In this document: positions 32,392-43,830 of the stretch, one piece after another
Numbering within the stretch: the stretch's first letter is position 1
How the letters are laid out: each line of letters starts with the position of its first letter
Assembly: GCA_963995505.1 (NCBI GenBank)
Contig: OZ023190.1
Coordinates: 12,518,092-12,582,091 of the forward strand
Reading direction: 5' to 3'
Source of the DNA: Hypericum androsaemum
Taxonomy: Eukaryota > Streptophyta > Magnoliopsida > Malpighiales > Hypericaceae
DNA: 64,000 nt
Made by a program: the position numbers and the translations under genes
The notes under the pieces: model-generated
Told to the model about the DNA's origin: nothing
The model's input: only the letters and a program-made list of their open reading frames with translations
The model's database searches: none

Positions 32392-33644
32392 TGTTGGACA
32401 AATATTAGTAAATTATGGCATGAGTATGTAAATACAAATCGTAAGCATATAAAGAGAGGAGTTTAAAGAATGCTCACGATCACACTTGTAGGTAAGTGTG
32501 TAACACCTTCGTCTTCAAGTTAAGATTTCGTATTGAATCCTGGACGAGGCCACAATTTAACCATGTGCCCTTAAACTCTTATTACCCGCCTATATGCTTC
32601 AGGCCTCCGTGGGTAATAGAGCTCCCAAAGTACAACGCCCAATCCCGAGTACTATAGGAAGCACTATAGCACACCTTTCGAACCTTTTGTAGGCCTAGAA
32701 CTCCGACACAATGAAAGTGAGAAATGCTATGCTAAGGAGGGAGAAGTAGAGAGCTCTGAAGAGATGAAGAGCTGGGGTGATTTGGAATGAAGGAGGTGGG
32801 CTCCTTTTATAGGCAGCCTTGGACCTCCAACAGCCAAATCCGAATTTAATAGGGCCATTAACCCACCCATTAAATGGGCTATTACAAGACCCATAAACCC
32901 CCCCCCAACATAAATAGGCTGTTACTCTCATGAATTTAAAATTCAAATTTAAATTCAAATGGCAGCTGGCAAGAGAAGATTCCAGAACGTAAGCTTGTCC
33001 AAACGGAAGTCCAAGAAGCCCAGAGGACTTTTTGGGCCTAGGATCGCTATAACAAGTCCGGCCCAGTTCTAAAAAGATAATGCCCTGGAACCTGGAACAA
33101 TTCTCACAAACCCACAATCCTGCAACCCGTAACCCGCACCCGCACCCGAGCCCGAGCCCGAGCTCGAGCCCGGCCCGGTCCAGGACGGGGCGGGGTGCAC
33201 GCGCGTGCGTGCGTGCATGCCGAGCCGAGCCGAGCCGGACGGACGGCGCGAGAAGCCTCTCCCTTCTCCACCAGTTTACCCATGCTAGACTTCTAGTCCC
33301 TTATAAACTTGTCTCAGCATGGTGCGCTAACCAATGTGGGATTGTGCTTATTTTAATAACAATCATACCACTTTAAAGCCAATTTTCATTCACCCCGAGA
33401 ATTGGATTTTCGCAAGTGTTATATATCGTTACGAAGCTCTATCAACGAGCTTTGTATTGATCTCACAAACACCCAAAATTAATTGGTGTGACCTTCAATT
33501 AAATTAGCTCAAAGTTGCCCACTAATTACTTAGTTATTATATTTAATTAGGACTCTCCCTCTAATTAAATATTTGGGCCAAAACCCAATACACTCACTTG
33601 TATTGGACCATCTCTTCCTTGGTTAATAAACCAATTCTCCAACA
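32392..33644 (-). repeat. copia-3 3' LTR (1253 bases)
   Basis: Contains the TATA box (CTTTTATA 32814-32821, TATAAAAG in sense). It has a block of about 160 bases (about 32945-33105) absent from the other LTR, and a C-rich block near 33125-33178. Confidence 0.92.
33125..33178 (-). other. potential G-quadruplex in copia-3 3' LTR
   Basis: CCC tracts recur at three-base spacing (CCCGCACCCGCACCCGAGCC and on). The element's sense strand therefore carries at least six GGG tracts close together, a textbook quadruplex pattern. Confidence 0.7.
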
Positions 33645-33656
33645 ATCCCCCACATG
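33645..33656 (-). other. copia-3 polypurine tract
   Basis: CATGTGGGGGAT on the minus strand, next to the 3' LTR. 33657-34250 is untranslated 3' sequence of the element. Confidence 0.85.
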
Positions 33657-34250
33657 AATGTAAATTGGCTTATATATGATATGAGCCTACCAATGCTACA
33701 TGCAACTTGGAGTTCTGCGAGAATTTATTGCATCAGGAAAGGTGGTTGAAAGCCTTGAACCTTCCTTAGTGAAATACCTTCGGATATACTTGTCAACCAG
33801 TGGACGTGATGCCTTGAACTGTTCGGCATTTTATGTATACCAAGAACAAGGTACTCACACAACTCCTTCTCAAACCACTACTTGGTTCTTCCGTAATTGT
33901 CCATTTTGGCCCTGGACTGCCTTGGAAACTTCATCGAATGCTCTAGAGATTTAGCCCTTAACTCATCTCATAGAAGCGGCCCCTTCACATTCGATATAGG
34001 TGATCTCTTATAAGGAGTATCCTGCCATACCCCACTTATATATATACTCGAAGTATAAGGATCATTAAAAGCTTAAAGCTTAAAGCTTAACCTTCACATG
34101 GATAGGTCTATCACTCTTCTATCATAGGAATAGGCAAGGAACTCAATTTTCCGAGTGCTTTATTCGACCCTAGCCTCACAATTCGGTTGTCCCTTTGAAC
34201 CTGCAGATCGGGATTTACGATCCAGGTTGGGTTGCCATCATGGGTTTAGG

Positions 34251-35255
34251 TCATTTCGTGGGCTTTAATCCCATTCCCCTCGATGATACCTCAACTTGGT
34301 CTCTCGTTAGACCCTTAGTTAATAGATCCGCGATGTTCTCTTTTGACTTTACATAGTCTAAAGATTTCACACCCGTTCTCAATAACGTTCTCACGGATTT
34401 ATGTCTACGACGTATGTGTCTAGACTTTTCATTATACACATTATTTTGTGCTCTTTCAATAGCTGATTGACTATCACAGTGCACGTTAATAGAAGGCACT
34501 GGTTTTGACCACATCGGGATGTCCTCCAAGAAACTTCAGAGCCAATCCGCCTCTTCAGCTGCTAGATCCAACGCTATAAATTCTGATTCCATAGTTGATC
34601 TAGCAATGCAAGTTTGTTTGCATGATCTCCACGAGACCGCTGCTCCTCCAAATGTAAATATGTATCCGCTAGTGGATTTTATATTCTTGGAGTCCGAGAT
34701 CCAGTTCGCGTCTGAATACCCTTCCAGAACGGCTGGATGTCTCGTATAGTGTAATCCATAGTTAGCAGTGTACCTTAGGTATCTAAGGACTCTAACTATC
34801 GCTTTCTAATGTTCATAATTGGGATTACTCGTATATCTCGATAATCTGTTAACCGAGTTTGCAATATCTGGTCTAGTACAGTCCATGAGGTACATTAGAC
34901 TGCCTATAACTCTAGAATATTCTAGTTGTCTCACACTCTCTCCGCGATTCTTGCAGAGACTCGACACCACTTCCATAGGAGTTCTCGCAATTACATTGCT
35001 ATCCTTATCGAATTTGTCAAGTATCTTTTCGACATAGTGACCTTGGGAAAGCGCGTAACCTTCTGAAGTCTTGGTGATTTTTATCCCAAGTATTACATCA
35101 GCTTGTCCCAAGTCTTTCATGTCGAAATTTTGTGACAACATTTTCTTGGTAATTTTGATATTATCATTATTACCCACGATCAACATGTCATCTAAGTAGA
35201 GACAAACTATCACATAGTCGTTATCATCTTCTTTCACGTAGACATATTTATCACA
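34251..35255 (-). pseudogene. copia-3 reverse transcriptase C-terminus and RNase H
   Basis: Continues the frame of the block at 35256-37085 beyond its stop. The catalytic motif appears as YLDD (about 35190-35201). CTRPDIANSVNRLSRYTSNP follows, then a stop at 34806-34808. RNase H motifs are [30 protein letters not shown] and, after another stop near 34535, SINVHCDSQSAIERAQNNVY and [16 protein letters not shown]. It ends at 34251. Confidence 0.9.
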
Positions 35256-37085
35256 TTAGTTTATCTGAAACCTGTTAGATAGCATTACACTATCAAACTT
35301 TTCGTGCCATTGTTTAGGTGCTTGTTTTAGTTCATACAAGGATTTTACAAGTTTACACAACTTATGTTCTTTACCTGAAACCACAAACCCTTCGGGTTGC
35401 TCCATGTAAATCTCCTCTTCCAAATCTCCATTAAGGAAGGCCGTCTTCACATCCATTTGATGGATCTCTAGGTTAAACAAAGCCGCCAAGGCTATGACTA
35501 ACCTAATAGACATTTTCCTAGAGACAGGAGCATATGTGTCAAAATAATCAACACCCTCAGTTTGCTTGTAGCCTTTAACAACAAGTCTCGCCTTGTGCTT
35601 ATCCACTGTACCATCAGGCTTCATCTTCTTTTTGAAGATCCACTTATGGCCTAGTGGTTTACTACCCGGAGGTAGATCTACTAGTTCCCAAGTGTGATTG
35701 TGTAAGATAGACTCTATCTCACTATTCACCGCTTCCTTCCAAAGAGCAGAGTCTGTAGAAAATATTGCTTCTTTGTAGGTTACTTGATCCTTTTCTAACA
35801 GATATGTTAGGAAATCTGATCTGAAGGACTTTTCTTTACTAGCCCTTTTCCCACGCCTAGGCTCTTCAACTTCATCTTGAGGTTCCTCTCCCCCCACATT
35901 GCTTCCACTTTGGTCAACTTGACGGTCAACACCAGTTCGAGCTTTGTGAGGAAAGATTTCCTCAAAGAATGAAGCATCCCTAGCTTCTATGATAGTATTT
36001 ACGTGGACATCAGAGTTATCTGACTTGTGTACTAAGAATCGATATGCAGCACTATCTTGTGTATAACCGATAAACACACAATCCACCGTCTTGGGTCCTA
36101 TCCTTGTCCTTTTAGGAGGTGAGATCGGAACCTTAGCAAGACATCCCCAAACCCTTAGGAATTTATAGCTAGGCGCATGACCTTTCCATAATTCGTAAGG
36201 TGTTTTATCCAACCTTTTGTGTGGTACCCTGTTGAGCACATAGTTGGCCGAAAGCACAGCTTCCCCCCACAAATTTCTTGGTAATCCGGAACTAATAAGC
36301 ATCGCATTCATCATTTCCTTAAGCATCCTATTCTTCCTTTTCGAAATTCCATTTTGCTCGGGAGAATAAGGCGCCGTGGTTTGATGAACGATTCCATTCT
36401 CGGCACAAACTTGTGCAAATGGAGATTCATATTCACCACCTCGGTCACTTCGAAGATTTTTGATCTTCTTGCCAAGTTGGTTCTCAACTTCATTCTTATA
36501 GCGAATGAACATGTCTATTGCTTCGTCTTTACTTCTCATCAAGTAGATATAGCAATACCTCGTACAATCATCGATAAAAGTTATAAAATAATTTTTACCG
36601 CCACGCGTTTGTACGTATTTTAAATCACATACATCGGTGTGGATTAAATCCAACGGTTCCGTGCTTCGCTCAATCGAGTGGAAAGATGCTTTGGCGTACT
36701 TGGCCTCAACACAAGTCTCGCACTTATGTTTGTGATCGATGTTAAACTTTGGTAGTAGGATAAGTGATATTAGCCTTTGCAAAGACTTATAGTTCACATG
36801 ACCTAGTCTACCATGCCATAAATATAACGAATCCCGAGAATAAGCAACCTTCACTTTCTCATTGGCCTTATCGGCAACATTCATTACATTATTGCTCGTG
36901 CTAGCCTTATTGGCGGCACCCACATCAATCTTATCACTAGACTTTGCCTTGGGAGCTAAAGTCATTACACTCATCTTAAAAAGATTGTTGGTCAAGTAGC
37001 CCTTACCAACGAACATCCCTCCCTTGGATATGATGACCTTGTCGGACTCGAACACAAGCTGAAAGCCCCTCTTGTTGAGCACCAC
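35256..37085 (-). pseudogene. copia-3 pre-integrase, integrase and reverse transcriptase N-terminus
   Basis: A 609-codon open frame. [17 protein letters not shown] is the pre-integrase motif with the HHCC-type zinc site ending CETCVEAKYAKASF. Integrase shows LIHTDVCDLKYV and LRSDRGGEYESPF, but at the third catalytic position it reads NGISKRKNRMLKEMM: Lys stands where the related copia-2 has Glu (NGVAERKNQ). The integrase should therefore be inactive. The reverse transcriptase start follows: PLWKEAVNSEIESILHNHTW, YFDTYAPVSR, QMDVKTAFLNGDLEEEIYM and [15 protein letters not shown]. It ends at the stop 35256-35258. Confidence 0.92.
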
Positions 37086-37103
37086 TCCGGAGATAAGATC
37101 CTT

Positions 37104-38373
37104 TCAAATCTCGGGCACATGCAGCACATCAGTCAAGGTCAGCTCCTTGCCCGAGGTCATCTTCAGCATGACCGTCCCCTTGCCTTCAACCTTCGAGACT
37201 GCAGAATTTCCCATGTAGCAGTTCTCATCATCGACCAGTTGATAGGTCTTGAACATCCATTTGTTGGCAAAAATATGGCGGGTAGCCCCCGTGTCCACCC
37301 ACCATTCCTTCGAGTTCCCACCCACGAGGTTCACCTCGGACACAACGGCCGTGAGGTGCATCTCATCGAGGTCGGAGCTCAAGCTAGCCTCCGCAATGTT
37401 AGCATTGGCGGGCTTCTTCTTCTTGTCCTTGCTTGGTCCTACCATCTTCTTACCCTCCGCGGCTAGACGTTTGTAGCAATCTTTGGCACGATGGCCAGTC
37501 TTGTTGCAAACAAAGCAGGCACCAGTAAAGCTCTTATTCTGAGCATCTCCCTTAGAATTATTTGAGCGTTTCCGCTTGTTCCCACGGGAGCTCCCCCCGG
37601 TCTCGACCACATTGGCCTTAGCAACCATGCCACTTAGTTTCTTATCAACCTTTCGGTTGTCTTGCTTGATGCACAACCTTCGGATAAGGTCCTCGAGAGT
37701 CATCTTCTTCCTCTTGTGCTTGAGGTACATCTTAAAGTCCTTCCAAGATGGTGGTAATTTCTCAATTACCATCGCCACTTGGAGGGCATTATTGATGGTC
37801 ATTTCCTCCGTTGCAAGATCATGAAAGATCAATTGCAACTCTTCGCATTGTTCCACAAAGCTCTTTCCATCGACCATCCGATAGTCGTGGAAGGGGCCCG
37901 GCCACAAATTTCTTTGCACCGGCGTCGTCAACTTTATATTTGTGCTCCAACGATTCCCAAAGATCCTTAGACATTTCTTTGGTATAATACACGCCGTAAA
38001 GCGAATCGTCAAGTGAACCCAATATATAGTTACGACATAGGTAATCTTCATGTACCCATGCATTGTGGATCGCGGTTTGAAGTGGATCACTCACATTCTC
38101 TTTGGGTTTCTCCTCCTTGACATACCGGCTAAAGTTCAAGGCGGTCAAGTAGAACAATATTTTTTGTTGCCATCTCTTGAAATTTCCACTCTTGAAATTT
38201 TTCGGTTTCTCAAGATGAGAGTACGGCAGTGGCATTGGGTGTCTATGACCCGGCATCACGGCCTCAGCGTCGCTAGCCCTCACAACAGGAACCTCCTCGT
38301 TCAAGTTGTCATTCGTGGTGTTCGTCGCACCGGAGTTGTTGATCTCGTGTGGGGGAGAGTTGTTATCAGCCAT
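37104..38373 (-). pseudogene. copia-3 gag and protease
   Basis: Gag starts at 38373 (MADNNSPPHEINNSG). It reads FKSGNFKRWQQKILFYLTAL and [16 protein letters not shown], then shifts frame near 37905 after KKFVAG. The second frame gives [40 protein letters not shown], a CCHC knuckle [14 protein letters not shown] and the protease motif [17 protein letters not shown] at 37104-37106 (VPEI then stop) probably arose from an Arg codon by C-to-T change, and the frame goes on into the next block. Confidence 0.92.
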
Positions 38374-38673
38374 GATCTATAGATCACCAAATAACCTTTA
38401 GTGAGTAATCGATTTCGGTCCAACAGAAAACCGAACGCGTTAAAAAATCAGTATGCAATAATGGGCCAAGCCCACATTTACCACCTAAGTAGTACGATTA
38501 GAACAACCCAATAAAAATTACGAGTTTAATTTTTCGGAAGTGATTGAATTATAGTAACTTTCGAACATGAGCAAAAATATATTACAAGTATATGCTTATA
38601 CAGTACTAAACAGTCCTCGACAACAAGTATGCTTGAAATTTACTAATATCACGTGTAAATAAGAGTTTAAGAT
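38374..38673 (-). other. copia-3 leader
   Basis: Untranslated leader between the 5' LTR and gag. The bases next to the LTR (ATCTTAAACTCTTATT on the minus strand) do not resemble the initiator tRNA-Met primer site. AATTTACTAATAT (38637-38649) is the exact reverse complement of 38684-38696 inside the LTR. Confidence 0.75.
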
Positions 38674-39766
38674 TGTTGGACAAATATTAGTAAATTATGG
38701 CATGAGTATGTAAATACAAATCGTAAGCATATAAAGAGAGGAGTTTAAAGAATGCTCACGATCACACTTGTAGGTAAGTGTGTAACACCTTCGTCTTCAA
38801 GTTAGGATTTCGTATTGAATCCTGGACGAGGCCACAGTTTAACCATGTGCCCTTAAACTTTTATTACCCGCCTATATGCTTCAGGCCTCCGTGGGTAATA
38901 GAGCTCCCAAAGTACAACGCCCAATCCCGAGTACTATAGGAAGCACTATAGCACACCTTTCGAACCTTTTGTAGGCTTAGAACTCCGACACAATGAAAGT
39001 GAGAAATGCTATGCTAAGGAGGGAGAAGTAGAGAGCTCTGAAGAGATGAAGAGCTGGGGTGATTTGGAATGAAGGAGGTGGGCTCCTTTTATAGGCAGCC
39101 TTGGACCTCCAACAGCCAAATCCGGATTTAATAAGGCCATTAACCCACCCATTAAATGGGCTGTTACAAGACCCATAAAACCCCCCAACATAAATAGGCT
39201 GTTACTCTCATGAATTTAAAATTCGAATTTAAAAACCCACAGTCCCGCAACCTGCACCCGCACCCGCACCCGCACCCGAGCCCGAGCCCGGCCCAGTCAT
39301 GGACGGGGCAGGGCGCGCGCGCGTGCCTGCGTGCGTGCCGAGCCGAGCCGAGCCGGACGGACGGACGGCGCGAGAAGCCTCTCCCTTCTCCACCAGTTTA
39401 CCCATGCTAGACTTCTAGTCCCTTATAAACTTGTCTCAGCATGGTGCGCTAACCAATATGGGATTGTGCTTATTTTAATAACAACCATACCACTTTAAAG
39501 TCAATTTTCATTCACCCCGAGAATTGGATTTTTGCAAGTGTTATATATCGTTACGAAGCTCTATCAACGAGCTTCGTATTGATCTCACAAACACCCAAAA
39601 TCAATTGGTGTGACCTTCAATTAAATTAGCTCAAAGTTGCCCACTAATTACTTAGTTATTATATTTAATTAGGATTCTCCCTCTAATTAAATATTTGGGC
39701 CAAAACCCAATACACTCACTTGTATTGGGCCATCTCTTCCTTGGTTAATAAACCAATTCTCCAACA
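38674..39766 (-). repeat. copia-3 5' LTR (1093 bases)
   Basis: Matches the 3' LTR closely, apart from the missing block of about 160 bases, which is bounded by short AAATTTAAA-like sequence. Confidence 0.92.
39255..39292 (-). other. potential G-quadruplex in copia-3 5' LTR
   Basis: Seven CCC tracts in 38 bases, nearly all three bases apart (ACCCGCACCCGCACCCGC and on). The sense strand has seven GGG tracts. Confidence 0.75.
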
Positions 39767-39771
39767 ATACT

Positions 39772-40403
39772 TAGTGAGTAAATCAGCTAGCTGAAATTGT
39801 GTATTCATATAAAATAGCTTGATCAAGCCTTGCTACACTATCTCACGAACAACATAATCGTCTATCTCGATGTGCTTAGTGCGTTCGTGATAGACTGGAT
39901 TTTCAGCAATGTGTATAGCAGACTTGCTATCACAATAGATTAGCGAAGGTCCACGAAGTGAAGCACAAAGATCCTTCAATATGTAAGAGAGCCATGAACC
40001 TCACAAGTTATAGCAGCTAAGGATCGATATTATGCCTCTAAAGAAGATCGTGAAGCCAATGGTTGCTTCTTGGCTTTCCAAGAAATAATCGGGTCACCAA
40101 ATATATGCAATAGCCCATAAAGGACTTGTGAGAATGCTCACAAGTTGCCCAGTCACTATCTGAATAAGCTTTCAGCTAATGATCACTAGATGCTGACAGA
40201 AACAAACCAGCTCCTAAAGCAGATTTGAAATACTTAGGAATATGGTAGGCAGGATGGAGATGTGTATCCCTTGGCTGTGCAAGAAATTGCTGAGGATTAG
40301 ATGCTATTAAAACCTCCTTGAAGCTCCTTCGTGAAGGTGAATCCAGTATATAGATTGATGATTGATGAACTAAGTATAAACTAGCTCAATAACTCTGATA
40401 CCA
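39772..40403 (-). pseudogene. copia-4 RNase H remnant and leader
   Basis: Minus-strand pieces read VYHERTKHIEIDDYVVREI (about 39895-39835), SWKAKKQPL-like and SLEA-like stretches of copia RNase H, with many breaks. Near 40380-40403 comes the primer site, so reverse transcriptase, integrase and gag are deleted between them. Confidence 0.75.
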
Positions 40404-40835
40404 TAACAAATCTAAGGGAATATTGATCAAGATTGAAGCAGAGCGGAGGTGAAGACGAAGAACAAGCTCAAAGTTTTTTGGAAGAGAGAGACAGTTATTC
40501 TCTCTAGCAACCCTTATTAATGACCACGTGTAAAAGTTGGTTACATAGGGACTGTTTAGCTGCATTTATACTAGCTAGCTAAGTATAAAAAACTAAGATG
40601 CCATCATGTACTGCTGCTACGTTATTTACAATTATACCCTTGCTTATTAATGAAGTTATCATCTGGTATAAATTGTCGTTTGGTAGCTTGGATGTCATCC
40701 GCCCTGCTGCTGTCATTCATTCTCGACATCAACAATCCCAAATATCAATCTCTATCTCAGGTTCTTTAGCTTCAACAAACTCAACTTCAACTACTTCTAT
40801 CTCGACATCTTCATGAAGCTTTTTATGACTTCACA
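40404..40835 (-). repeat. copia-4 5' LTR
   Basis: Homologous to 31946-32310. It ends at GACTTCACA. Confidence 0.75.
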
Positions 40836-42179
40836 CCACCATCGGTACGATCGGGAAGCAGCTTTCTAACAACAACATCGAGAGCAGGTGAAAAAAGCAG
40901 GCGATGATTGCATCAGTATAGTAGTCATCGTGCCGGAGGAGGAGTTTGGAATTGAAGAAGGCGATTACGAGGGAGTCTGTAAGAGCAGGAGGCGAGGCTG
41001 TCGGGGAAGAGTTCCAATTGGAGCTTTGCCGCGAGAACCCACCTCTGCCTCTCAAGCTCTTCCTCTTCACCGATGAAGGTCTCGTCGGGAGCTCATCTTC
41101 CCCAGCCTCAAAATCCCCTCTTTCCAATAGAATCCCCAAAAAAGTACCGAATGATCGAGTCTTCTCAACGCAATTGAAACAACGAGACACACTCGTGAAC
41201 CATACTAACTGTAGCATAAAACTCAATTGCGATGAAAAAATGTGGTAAGCACCCCATTGAAGTGTTTCTCAATTGTAGCCACAGATTCTTAATCGCTATT
41301 ATAGCCATAGATTCCTAATGGCTATCATCGGAGAAAGAAAACAAAAAAGTAGTTTTCAATTGTAGCCACAGATTCTTAATCAAATGGATCTTATCGACTT
41401 TCTTCCCTTTTTATTCTTCCTGGGTTCAACTGAAAATGGAGGGACTTGAATATGGAGGAGGGTCGTGTAAATTTAGATGTTGTCTAATTTTGGTTGCTGC
41501 TGGAAAATTGACGGGAGGATTGGCAGAGATGGTGACCGGAGTTAGTGCTCATCAGAAAAATGATCGAAGAAGATGACCAGAGGTATTAGTTGATCGGAGC
41601 AAGGGTATTAATGAGCATAAAAATGTGCATTTCATCACGTAGTTTAGGGGTAGTTTTTGGGTGCTTTCATGTCTAAAGCCTCAGAGTCTTGAGTCTTTTT
41701 TATGTTTATAGGTATTTGGAGTGCTTCTAGACTATTCGGAGCAGATATGGAGGAAGGCTGAAGGCGATGAGACCAAAACGAGGAAGTTCTAAAGTCCCAC
41801 CGGGCAGTGAGAAACCTGTCGAGTGGTGCTCTTGAGCTCTTTGATTCTCTACGACTTTTTGGTCGGCATTTTTCCAGCCGAACGGCAGTTTCGACTGGGT
41901 TTTTATGATGCCGCACTAAAATGGTCACAACTTTCTGCTCAAGCGTTAGACAAAGACAAATGAGGTTCCATTAAACAGATAAAATATAGATCTACATTTC
42001 ATCATGTAATAGTCTAAGTCTAAATCAGAGCAGAAGGTGGCCAAAAATTAGATTCTTTACCTCACATAAACCTACTGGCAAAGAAACACCGCGTAGCGCC
42101 ACCGCTTGACTGATTTCCCCCCAAATGATGGGAACGAAAATGAATCTAGGATGGGCCAAAATGATCATTTTAACCTTGT

Positions 42180-43225
42180 ACTCATACTAGCTCTTTTAGA
42201 ATTTTGTGGGTGGCCTATAAATACCCATTATAGGCCTCCAATTCTCTTTGTCTAGTCTCATTTGGCTATAACACTTAGAATAGCCATATTTTCCTTCTAT
42301 CTCTCTCTCTCTCTCTCTCAAGAAGGAAGCTAGGAGCAATGAAGAAGGAGGAGAAGCTAGGAAGCTTAAAGACTTTATTGAGCTTTTCTAAACTCTCTCT
42401 CTTTAATTGAATGTTTGTGACAATAGTTTTTCCTTTATTGATGTTGAGTTTGAGTTTGCGGATGTATGAGTAGTTGTTTGTGGGTTGGTTGCCCTTGAAT
42501 GCTCCCAACAACCTAGGTTTCGAATGGACTTGTGCGAAGTAGTTGGTAAACTTAATGTCTTTAGTTGGGTCATGTGGGATTAGGATTTAAAAATACTCTA
42601 GAGGTCGTGAGGGAGTTGTAATGTTATACCCGAGTCCAAGCTCTAAACTTCCGGGAGGAAATCATTGAGGGCCTATGATTTAGCTAATTGATCTAATAGA
42701 AACCCGAAGGACTTGACCATGAAGGGGAGCCATGGAGCTAGCCTACTAGTTGACTAGAGGAAATCTGACGTATGTGACACCGAAGGGTGGATCCTAGTTG
42801 TTCTTAGGATGGTAAAAATGACGAGTATGATTGAAGGTTTGAGTTGGTGGCCCGGGCAAAACTCGCGTGAGGTTTGACACTCATAAGATGCAGAAGTCCT
42901 TGGGAAAGGCTGCGTAGCTTGATTGACTTCTTTTTTATGGGAAGGACGTGACTGTGAAGCATCACGCTTTAGATTTACCTAAGACCGCCACAAGCCCAAG
43001 AGAGACCTAGTTAGGAGGGTTGTGTTCAAGTGGTTGCCTCGCCCACTATTTCTATTCTTGGCTACCTACGTTTTTCTATATTTAGCTTTAGAAATTTAGA
43101 CATTATACTATTTATCTTATATATTGTCTTAGGCTAGCTAGTCAGACGAATAGGTGACCTAGATCTCATTCCTCGTGGTTCGACAACTCTACTTCACTTT
43201 ATTGCAACGGGTGTTGAAAAATGCC
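42180..43225 (+). other. possible solo LTR inside MULE-2
   Basis: A TATA-like CCTATAAATACCC near 42213 is followed by a transcript-like CT-rich leader. About 900 bases later come TTCCTCGTGGTTCGACAACT and TTGCAACGGGTGTTG, similar in kind to U5 ends of plant LTRs. No partner LTR and no clean ends are seen, so this is a guess. Confidence 0.3.
42299..42320. repeat. CT microsatellite
   Basis: An uninterrupted (CT)n tract of about ten units. Confidence 0.9.
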
Positions 43226-43232
43226 CTCGTCA

Positions 43233-43395
43233 CGTATAAGAGTCATTTCAAATAAAAAATAAAAAAATAGATTGATGACGTGAGCGAGGGACCTATAATA
43301 AAACTAAATTTTCGGAACTTTTTAATCTATTTCAGAAATACAGAAGTCTGAGAGACGGATATGCCAAATCTCAAAGTTCTGAGAATAATTTACCC
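43233..43395 (-). repeat. MULE-2 right terminal inverted repeat
   Basis: Inverted partner of 31664-31830. Confidence 0.8.
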
Positions 43396-43403
43396 ATTAT
43401 AAA

Positions 43404-43830
43404 TTAATGTGAGTATAGAGATCTTAAAAAGATAGAGGGAAAGGCAAGGAGAAGATTAGTCCAATGAATTTTTAATTTATTGGACTAAATTAAAATGAAT
43501 TTTTAATTTAAACAGTTTAGAATTAGAAGGATTTGATGTTATAATTCTTTTTTGGTCGAAAAAGGATGTTATACATTAATACCTTTTGTTTTGTCATGGT
43601 GAACATAATTAATAATTTCCCCAAACAGTTGGGGTGACATGCCACGTCAAGATCCACGATAGATAGCTTTTGTTTTGTCAGGAAGTAGTTCGAGTACTCT
43701 AAATATTAAAAATTCGTCCTCAAAAAAATAAATATTAAAAATTCAAATATATTACACTGAAATTTTAAACTAAATGGTCTTATCGTCAAATGGTCACAAC
43801 ACATTGTACTAAACTGAAATTTTACATAAT
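43404..43830. other. spacer between MULE-2 and the 3.2 kb LTR element
   Basis: AT-rich, no gene or bounded repeat. ATAAT at 43826-43830 is the target duplication of the next element. Confidence 0.5.

Larger units (their letters stand above)
32392..39766 (-). mobile_element. copia-3, complete LTR retrotransposon nested in copia-4
   Basis: LTRs 32392-33644 and 38674-39766 begin TGTTGGACAAATATT and end CTCCAACA. ATACT at 32387-32391 and 39767-39771 is a perfect target duplication. Gag, protease, integrase, reverse transcriptase and RNase H read leftward. It is the youngest layer of the nest. Coding defects are a frameshift near 37905, stops at 37104, 35256, 34806 and near 34535, and loss of the catalytic integrase Glu. 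Confidence 0.95.
31946..40835 (-). mobile_element. copia-4, decayed element split by copia-3
   Basis: LTRs at 31946-32310 and 40404-40835 match in the same direction (GTTGGTTACATAGGGACTGT, GCTAGCTAAGTA, CATGTACTGCTGCTA). A primer site TGGTATCAGAG (minus strand, 40393-40403) fits initiator tRNA-Met, and a purine tract lies at 32311-32325. Once copia-3 is removed, only about 0.7 kb of interior is left, with RNase H remnants, so most of gag and pol has been deleted. I found no target duplication. Confidence 0.8.
40836..43232. other. unrecognised interior of MULE-2
   Basis: 2.4 kb between copia-4 and the right TIR. I recognise no protein. An open frame at 40946-41248 (plus) and others are short. 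CAATTGTAGCCACAGATTCT occurs twice (near 41266 and 41358). This may be captured host DNA or older insertions. Confidence 0.5.
31664..43395. mobile_element. MULE-2, Mutator-like element hosting two nested copia elements
   Basis: Inverted ends of about 160 bases lie 11.4 kb apart: GAGTAAATTACTCTAAGAAC at 31664 pairs with the reverse complement of the bases ending at 43395 (GGGTAAATTATTCTCAGAAC). The match goes on through GAGATTTGG, CTGAAATAGATT-like and CTCGCTGACGTCAT-like stretches. Flanks are ATTATAAA at 31656-31663 and 43396-43403. The terminal architecture resembles MULE-1. Inside are copia-4 with copia-3 and about 2.4 kb of unrecognised sequence. No transposase is seen. Confidence 0.82.

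Noticed and set aside
33080..33376. Pro/Arg-rich open frame
   Set aside because: Product of the C-rich repeat in the copia-3 LTR; it also appears at 39210-39410 in the other LTR.
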